Source: Bacilli bacterium (GTDB lineage: Bacteria; Bacillota_I; Bacilli_A; RF39; UBA660). From it: DNA of 18,197 bases. A model generated the notes under the pieces. The model made no database searches, was not told the origin of the DNA, and saw nothing but the letters and a program-made list of their open reading frames with translations. The DNA lies in the NCBI GenBank assembly GCA_900753645.1, contig CAADZW010000212.1:1-18197 (forward strand). The letters run 5' to 3'. A program made the position numbers and the translations under genes. Shown here piece after piece: positions 14,454-18,197 of this stretch (its first letter is position 1; each line of letters opens with the position of its first letter).

Positions 14454-15143
14454 ATGATGGATAGAGTAGTCGTAGATAGGGTTTTTTGCTATTCAACTGC
14501 TGAAGCCAAAAAAAATGGTAACAGTTTATCGATTGGGAAAATGATTTTACAAGTATTTCTTATAGTTATTATAATGATGATACCACTTGTTTTAATGCCA
14601 ATTCTATTGGATGAAATAAACGGTGGATTTATATTAATTTATACATTTATTTTTATTGGAGTGCTTATATTTTACATTATAAAACAACGAGGAAAAATCC
14701 AGGCTCAATTAACGGGAATCGCCACTGTCGGTAAAGATATATACTTAGCAATAAAACTAAACAATGGCGAAGATCTTTTCATTGGTGGAATGGCAGCAGG
14801 AAGTATACTAGAAAATTTTAATCAAGTTTTAGGTGATTCAGTAAAAGGAGCCGGATCGATTGCAAGCTTATATGCTTTAAACAAATCAACTAAAGTCATG
14901 CAAAATCCAGAAATTATCGCTAAAATGGTGGAATATGCAGACAATACTACGGGTGCAATCGTTCAAAAAATATTAAGAATTTACAATTATAAGGAACATG
15001 CCAAAAAAATCGATATTACTTGTGATTACATGATAATGCATAATAAAAAAATTAAACAAAACAAAAAAATTACGATTTACAAATCTTATAACTGTATGAA
15101 TGATTTATTAAATTTAATTAAAGGAGGGAAGGATGAACTGTAA
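14454..15143 (+). CDS. Hypothetical membrane protein with two N-terminal helices and a cytosolic C-terminal half
   Basis: I do not recognise this 229-residue protein. It has a polar N-terminal segment of about 29 residues, two adjacent hydrophobic helices (30-52 and 57-77) and a soluble part of about 150 residues. The soluble part starts with a beta-like stretch (QLTGIATVGKDIYLAIKLNN), includes a small-residue region (GGMAAGS; SVKGAGSIASLYALNK) and ends in a very basic segment (HNKKIKQNKKITIYK). No catalytic motif is evident. GGAGGTG at 14441-14447 serves the ATG at 14454; an upstream GTG at 14445 lies within that site and is rejected. It leads a three-gene unit: the next gene starts inside its last codons (11-bp overlap). 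The likely regulator is the divergent XRE protein. Confidence 0.75.
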   Translation: MMDRVVVDRVFCYSTAEAKKNGNSLSIGKMILQVFLIVIIMMIPLVLMPILLDEINGGFILIYTFIFIGVLIFYIIKQRGKIQAQLTGIATVGKDIYLAIKLNNGEDLFIGGMAAGSILENFNQVLGDSVKGAGSIASLYALNKSTKVMQNPEIIAKMVEYADNTTGAIVQKILRIYNYKEHAKKIDITCDYMIMHNKKIKQNKKITIYKSYNCMNDLLNLIKGGKDEL

Positions 15144-15516
15144 AAATTGTGGGATGCAAAACACTTTAGGTGAAAAATTTTGTAAAAACTGTGGTTGTCT
15201 ATTACAAAGCGATGAGATTACTAACAATATCCCTACACCAAACGCAAATGTTGACAAAATCGTCATGCCAAATATGAAAAAATATGCCATTTTTTCAATA
15301 ATTATTGGAGCTGGTGGTATTATATGTGCTATTTTTATTGGCATGTCACTACTTATCAGTGTATTTTTAAGTGCGTTAGGTTTTAGTTTTGCAACTAAGG
15401 GTTTGAAAGCTAATAAAACTTTAGCTATTATCGGATATGTTTTAAACGGTATCTTATTAGCGATTGGAATAATTATTTATTTTCTACTACTTTTCGAAGT
15501 AGTTGAACCGATGTAA
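15133..15516 (+). CDS. Zinc-ribbon membrane protein (DUF4190-like)
   Basis: A 127-residue protein whose N-terminus is a compact zinc ribbon with two CxxC knuckles: Cys3-Lys-Asn-Cys6 and Cys17-Lys-Asn-Cys20. A polar linker (about 24-48) follows, then hydrophobic helices at roughly 49-88 and 95-122, separated by FATKGLKANKTLAIIGYVLN, the pattern seen in DUF4190-type small membrane proteins. Such proteins are common in Bacillota; their role is unknown, though stress-related functions are often suggested. AGGAGG at the end of the preceding gene serves its ATG and the frames overlap by 11 bp, so the two are probably made in fixed ratio. The ribbon is expected to face the cytosol (inference). Confidence 0.82.
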   Translation: MNCKNCGMQNTLGEKFCKNCGCLLQSDEITNNIPTPNANVDKIVMPNMKKYAIFSIIIGAGGIICAIFIGMSLLISVFLSALGFSFATKGLKANKTLAIIGYVLNGILLAIGIIIYFLLLFEVVEPM

Positions 15517-15526
15517 AGGAGGATTT

Positions 15527-16069
15527 ATGAAAAACAAAATTTTTTATGCATTTTTAGGTTTTTCAATAGTAACTATCTTAACTGGTTGTGGGAAAGAAAC
15601 TGATTATAGCGAACGATTAGAAACAAAAGGAAAATGTGTTGCTACTGAGTGTATAAAACAAATTGATGTTACCGACACTGTTGAAGAAATAAATGAAATT
15701 ATCGGATTTGAAGGAGAGCTTATCGATGAAGAATATAATTCTTATCTTTGGGATTTATCTGAAAATAGCGAACTAGAAGCTACTTATTATTCTTCTGATG
15801 AAGCATATATTACTATTTATGTTGATGAAGAAGTCTTTAAAAATGATAAAGTCGATTTCTCTAAATATGATGAAATTGAAGAATTACTAGATAATGGCGA
15901 ATCCCTAACTTATGATGAATTTGTAAAAAAAGTAGGTGATGAAGGCGTTTTAGTCGAAAAAACTCCATACTCAACAGAATATTTATGGGTCAATTCTGAT
16001 GGCGGATATTTAAATGCTACTTTCCAAAATAGTTCTGGCAAGTGTTCTTTCGTATCAGGTTGGTTTTAA
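15527..16069 (+). CDS. Lipoprotein with tandem BLIP/SmpA-like repeats
   Basis: A 180-residue exported lipoprotein. The signal peptide ends in the lipobox LTGC with Cys21 as the lipidation site. The mature part is acidic and shows two similar segments: about 49-104 (IGFEGELIDEEYNSYLWDL, then a beta-rich stretch) and about 126-180 (VGDEGVLVEKTPYSTEYLWV, then DGGYLNATF). The repeat layout (helix, G-x-E-G, beta strand ending in YLW, beta strand, small-residue turn) recalls the BLIP/SmpA-OmlA fold used for protein binding, but I can only judge it by eye. Cys37, Cys42 and Cys173 could form a disulfide. The start is the ATG behind AAAGGAGG; a longer frame from 15503 has no ribosome site and would break the signal peptide. 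It lies 10 bp after the zinc-ribbon gene and ends in a terminator. Precise role unknown. Confidence 0.8.
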   Translation: MKNKIFYAFLGFSIVTILTGCGKETDYSERLETKGKCVATECIKQIDVTDTVEEINEIIGFEGELIDEEYNSYLWDLSENSELEATYYSSDEAYITIYVDEEVFKNDKVDFSKYDEIEELLDNGESLTYDEFVKKVGDEGVLVEKTPYSTEYLWVNSDGGYLNATFQNSSGKCSFVSGWF

Positions 16070-16077
16070 CAAGTTAT

Positions 16078-16105
16078 AAAAAAAGTATTCTTTGAATACT
16101 TTTTT
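16078..16105. terminator. Bidirectional intrinsic terminator between the module and rlmH
   Basis: AAAAAAAGTATTC (16078-16090), a TTT loop, and GAATACTTTTTT (16094-16105) form a hairpin flanked by A and T runs, so it can end transcripts from both sides. The right arm reaches into the rlmH stop codon (16104-16106). It sits 9 bp after the lipoprotein stop. Confidence 0.85.
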
Positions 16106-16535
16106 ATTTATGGTACGTTTCATTATTCATTATTTTAAAACTACGGTAAATCTGTTCTAGCAACATCACTCTAAATAATTGATGAGGAAAGGTTAATTTA
16201 GAAAAAGATAAACTATAATTACTAATTTTCTTGATATCTTGATGTAATCCTTCTGATCCACCAATAATAAAAGTGATATTGGAATTATTTAGAAATATAT
16301 TATCGATTTTTCTTGATAAAGTAGGGGAGTCAAGCATTTCTCCTTCTATTTCTAAAGTAATGATATAATCTTTATTAATGTATTTTAAAATTTCATCTTT
16401 TTCTCTTACAACATCGCTATCTTTTAATTCGATAATTTCTAACCTAGTATATTTATTAATTCTTTTAACATATTCTAAACAAGCATCAACTAAATATTTT
16501 TCTTTTAATTTCCCAACACATATTACTTTTATCAT
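16104..16535 (-). CDS. rlmH: 23S rRNA pseudouridine-1915 N3-methyltransferase RlmH
   Basis: A 143-residue SPOUT-class enzyme that methylates pseudouridine 1915 in helix 69 of 23S rRNA on assembled 70S ribosomes, using S-adenosylmethionine. The N-terminal KVICVGKLKEKY and the knotted SAM site FIIGGSEGLHQD (89-100) are clear. LTFPHQLFRVMLLEQIYRSF and the conserved terminal YHK close the protein, so the C-terminus is intact. It is about 15 residues shorter than typical, with the gap in the segment after residue 40. The ATG overlaps the walJ stop (ATGA), so translation is coupled. walJ-rlmH proximity is also known near oriC in B. subtilis. Secure. Confidence 0.96.
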   Translation of the reverse strand: MIKVICVGKLKEKYLVDACLEYVKRINKYTRLEIIELKDSDVVREKDEILKYINKDYIITLEIEGEMLDSPTLSRKIDNIFLNNSNITFIIGGSEGLHQDIKKISNYSLSFSKLTFPHQLFRVMLLEQIYRSFKIMNNETYHK

Positions 16536-17281
16536 ACTTCGATCAACTCAGTATTGTCGTTTTGCGTAGCAACCATTATTTGAATATCAGTACTAATGTT
16601 GTTTTTAACATTATCTAAAGCTAATTTTTGGTTGTTATTTTGTTCTGAAAGATGTGCCAAAATGATAACCTGCGTTTTGTCGCCAACTATTTTTTTTAAA
16701 TACTCACCACATTGAATATTAGATAGATGGCCTTTATCTCCTAATATTCTTTGTTTAACATGATAGGGATAATGAGGGTTATTCATTAATAATTCAACAT
16801 CATGATTACTTTCAAAAATATATAAATCTTTATTCATTAAAAGTTTTAAATTCTTAGCGTTTATATATCCAGTATCGGTAACATAGACAAATTCTTTATC
16901 GTTATTTTTAAATATATATCCTAATGAATCAGATGTATCATGGGATGTTTTAAAAAAATCAACCGTTAAATCTCCAATCTTAATCTGATCTTCAATTATG
17001 ACATACTCTTTTATAACATCTTTTAACTCTTCGTACATTTTGCTAGTTAAAAAAACTGTCGGATGATATTTTTTTATAAATACTTTAAGTCCTGCTATAT
17101 GATCAACGTGAGTATGAGTTATAAAAACACTATTAATGTCACTAGGTCTAACACCTAATGACACTAATTTTTTTTCAATATATAAATTACTCATTCCGAT
17201 GTCGATCAGCACTTTATTATTTTGCGTTTCGACATAAGTACAATTTCCTTTAGAACCCGAAGCTAAAACTGATATTCTCAT
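16532..17281 (-). CDS. walJ: WalJ/YycJ family MBL-fold metallo-hydrolase
   Basis: A 249-residue metallo-beta-lactamase-fold protein of the WalJ (YycJ) group, tied in Bacilli to the WalRK wall-control locus and to coordination of division with replication; nuclease activity has been reported for family members. It starts with the typical ISVLASGSKGNCT (3-15), followed by the metal motif THTHVDHIAG (55-64: His56, His58, Asp60, His61). SHDTSDSLGYIF and VTDTGY give further ligands, and FESNHDVELL and GHLSN are family marks. The start is the ATG overlapping the stop of the M23 gene (ATGA), with GGAG 9 bases upstream; longer frames upstream lie inside the M23 gene. The walRKHI genes are not visible. 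It is followed by rlmH with a second ATGA overlap. Family call is firm. Confidence 0.92.
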   Translation of the reverse strand: MRISVLASGSKGNCTYVETQNNKVLIDIGMSNLYIEKKLVSLGVRPSDINSVFITHTHVDHIAGLKVFIKKYHPTVFLTSKMYEELKDVIKEYVIIEDQIKIGDLTVDFFKTSHDTSDSLGYIFKNNDKEFVYVTDTGYINAKNLKLLMNKDLYIFESNHDVELLMNNPHYPYHVKQRILGDKGHLSNIQCGEYLKKIVGDKTQVIILAHLSEQNNNQKLALDNVKNNISTDIQIMVATQNDNTELIEV

Positions 17282-18197
17282 TCGTATATACTCCAAGGAC
17301 TTATATGACAGTGAAGGCAATCTTTCCATACTTCAAAGTGAATATGTGGACCTGTAGAATATCCAGTCGAGCCAACATAACCAATCTGTTGTCCTCTTGC
17401 TACAGTCGAACCGACATTGATACCTTCCATAAATTTATTCATATGAGCATATAACGTATAATAACCATTATTATGATTGATTACAATATAATTACCATAA
17501 GAGTAATGTGATTCCTTGATAATAACGGTACCATTATTAGCCGCGTAAATAGCTGAATTATAACCAGTACCTGCGATATCGATAGCTTGGTGAAAGCTAC
17601 GTACTCCTGTAATAGGGTGGATTCGCCAAGCATAATTATCGGTTATAACCCATCCACTCTCACTAGGCCATGCCCAGTTACTTAAATCTCCGACATTAGG
17701 AACGTATTTATCACCTTTAATAACAATCCGATCGACACTGCTTTTTAAAGTTTGTTTCCCAACAGGATCGACGAATTCAATATTACCATTAACTATTTTT
17801 TGTCTTTGACTAATTCGTTCAAGACCATCTTCACCTTCTTGGACAACTTCCGTATATCCAACATATTGAGTATCATCGTATTGATAAATTGTCTTGTATT
17901 CGTTAGTTTTATCTCCAACGACGTATTTTTCGATAACAACACTTAACTGCGGATTTGTCTGTTTAATTAAAACTTCTGTTCCAACCGCTATCAAACTATT
18001 TTCGCTTTTATATCGTGGATTAGAGATTAAAAATTCTTGACTACTAATTTCGTTAACAAAAGCAATATCTTCGATCATTTCTTCTTCTTTAACTGTATAA
18101 ACTTTAGTGACTGGATCTTTGCCATAAAGTAAAAATTGCGCTAGAGTATTATAATCTGTATAGATTGTTTCATCGATTGGTATTTGTGTTTCTTTTA
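17278..18197 (-). CDS. M23-family peptidoglycan endopeptidase with LysM-like and G5 domains (5' part outside window)
   Basis: The visible 305 residues are the C-terminal part of a larger secreted cell-wall hydrolase; the frame stays open to the right edge, so the true start and signal peptide are not seen. A LysM-like segment comes first (around bases 18090-17960; IEDIAFVNEISSQEFLISNP and AVGTEVLI). A G5 domain follows (about 17940-17716). The LytM-type M23 domain then has YAWRIHPITGVRSFHQAID with the His/Asp zinc ligands (codons near 17592 and 17580), LYAHM, and GPHIHFEVW with the HxH pair near 17346-17340. All expected ligands are present, so it should be active on peptide cross-links. A CLHCH motif near the C-terminus is uncommon. 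Its TGA stop overlaps the walJ start. Domain calls are secure for M23 and good for G5; LysM is probable. Confidence 0.92.
   Translation of the reverse strand, partial: KETQIPIDETIYTDYNTLAQFLLYGKDPVTKVYTVKEEEMIEDIAFVNEISSQEFLISNPRYKSENSLIAVGTEVLIKQTNPQLSVVIEKYVVGDKTNEYKTIYQYDDTQYVGYTEVVQEGEDGLERISQRQKIVNGNIEFVDPVGKQTLKSSVDRIVIKGDKYVPNVGDLSNWAWPSESGWVITDNYAWRIHPITGVRSFHQAIDIAGTGYNSAIYAANNGTVIIKESHYSYGNYIVINHNNGYYTLYAHMNKFMEGINVGSTVARGQQIGYVGSTGYSTGPHIHFEVWKDCLHCHISPWSIYE

Noticed and set aside
1..18197. Mollicute genetic code (TGA = Trp), CRISPR arrays, tRNA or rRNA genes, insertion sequences
   Set aside because: TGA ends walJ and the M23 gene at family-typical C-termini, so the standard bacterial code holds. 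No regularly spaced repeats, cloverleaf-like segments, transposase frames or terminal inverted repeats were seen by eye.

Overview
The window is an AT-rich (about 30% G+C), densely packed stretch of a bacterial chromosome from a low-GC Bacillota lineage. Strong AGGAGG/GGTGAT ribosome binding sites, Soj/Spo0J-type ParAB, YchF, DUF951, WalJ, RlmH and a stage II sporulation protein R (SpoIIR) point to Bacilli or a Mollicutes-like relative (Erysipelotrichales, RF39 or similar). Several genes end in TGA, so the Mycoplasma code (TGA = Trp) does not apply. NagZ and an M23 peptidase imply that the cell keeps a peptidoglycan wall. No phylogeny was run, so the placement is inference.

Nearly everything lies on the minus strand and is described here in its transcription order, from high to low coordinates. 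At the right edge are an M23 peptidase (its 5' part is outside the window), walJ and rlmH, joined by two ATGA stop/start overlaps and closed by a bidirectional hairpin terminator. A small plus-strand module follows (14454-16069): a two-helix membrane protein, a zinc-ribbon membrane protein and a lipoprotein. A divergent XRE-family repressor (14052-14321) flanks it. A 13-bp inverted repeat with one mismatch lies between the divergent genes and looks like an operator. This is the only accessory-looking part of the window and the best candidate for something undescribed.

Next comes a nucleoside-salvage operon, deoD-cdd-pdp, that runs on into a stand-alone CinA C-terminal (PncC-like) amidase and spoIIR, ending at a hairpin. 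tilS-ftsH follows without the hpt gene that usually separates them. FtsH carries an unusual C-terminal extension that resembles a Rho-N/SAP motif. A good terminator follows ftsH, then nagZ, and then a tight cluster of parA, parB, mscS, a DUF951 gene and an AbgT-family transporter. The transporter ends in a perfect 11+11 bp palindromic terminator that abuts a strong promoter for ychF. At the left edge a plus-strand CmpB-like membrane protein converges on ychF with an 11-bp overlap.

Many of these genes sit near oriC in other Bacillota (parAB, ychF, DUF951, walJ, rlmH, tilS, ftsH), so the window is probably origin-proximal but rearranged. I saw no rRNA, tRNA, CRISPR array, insertion sequence or convincing parS site, and no gene-free stretch exceeds about 135 bp.
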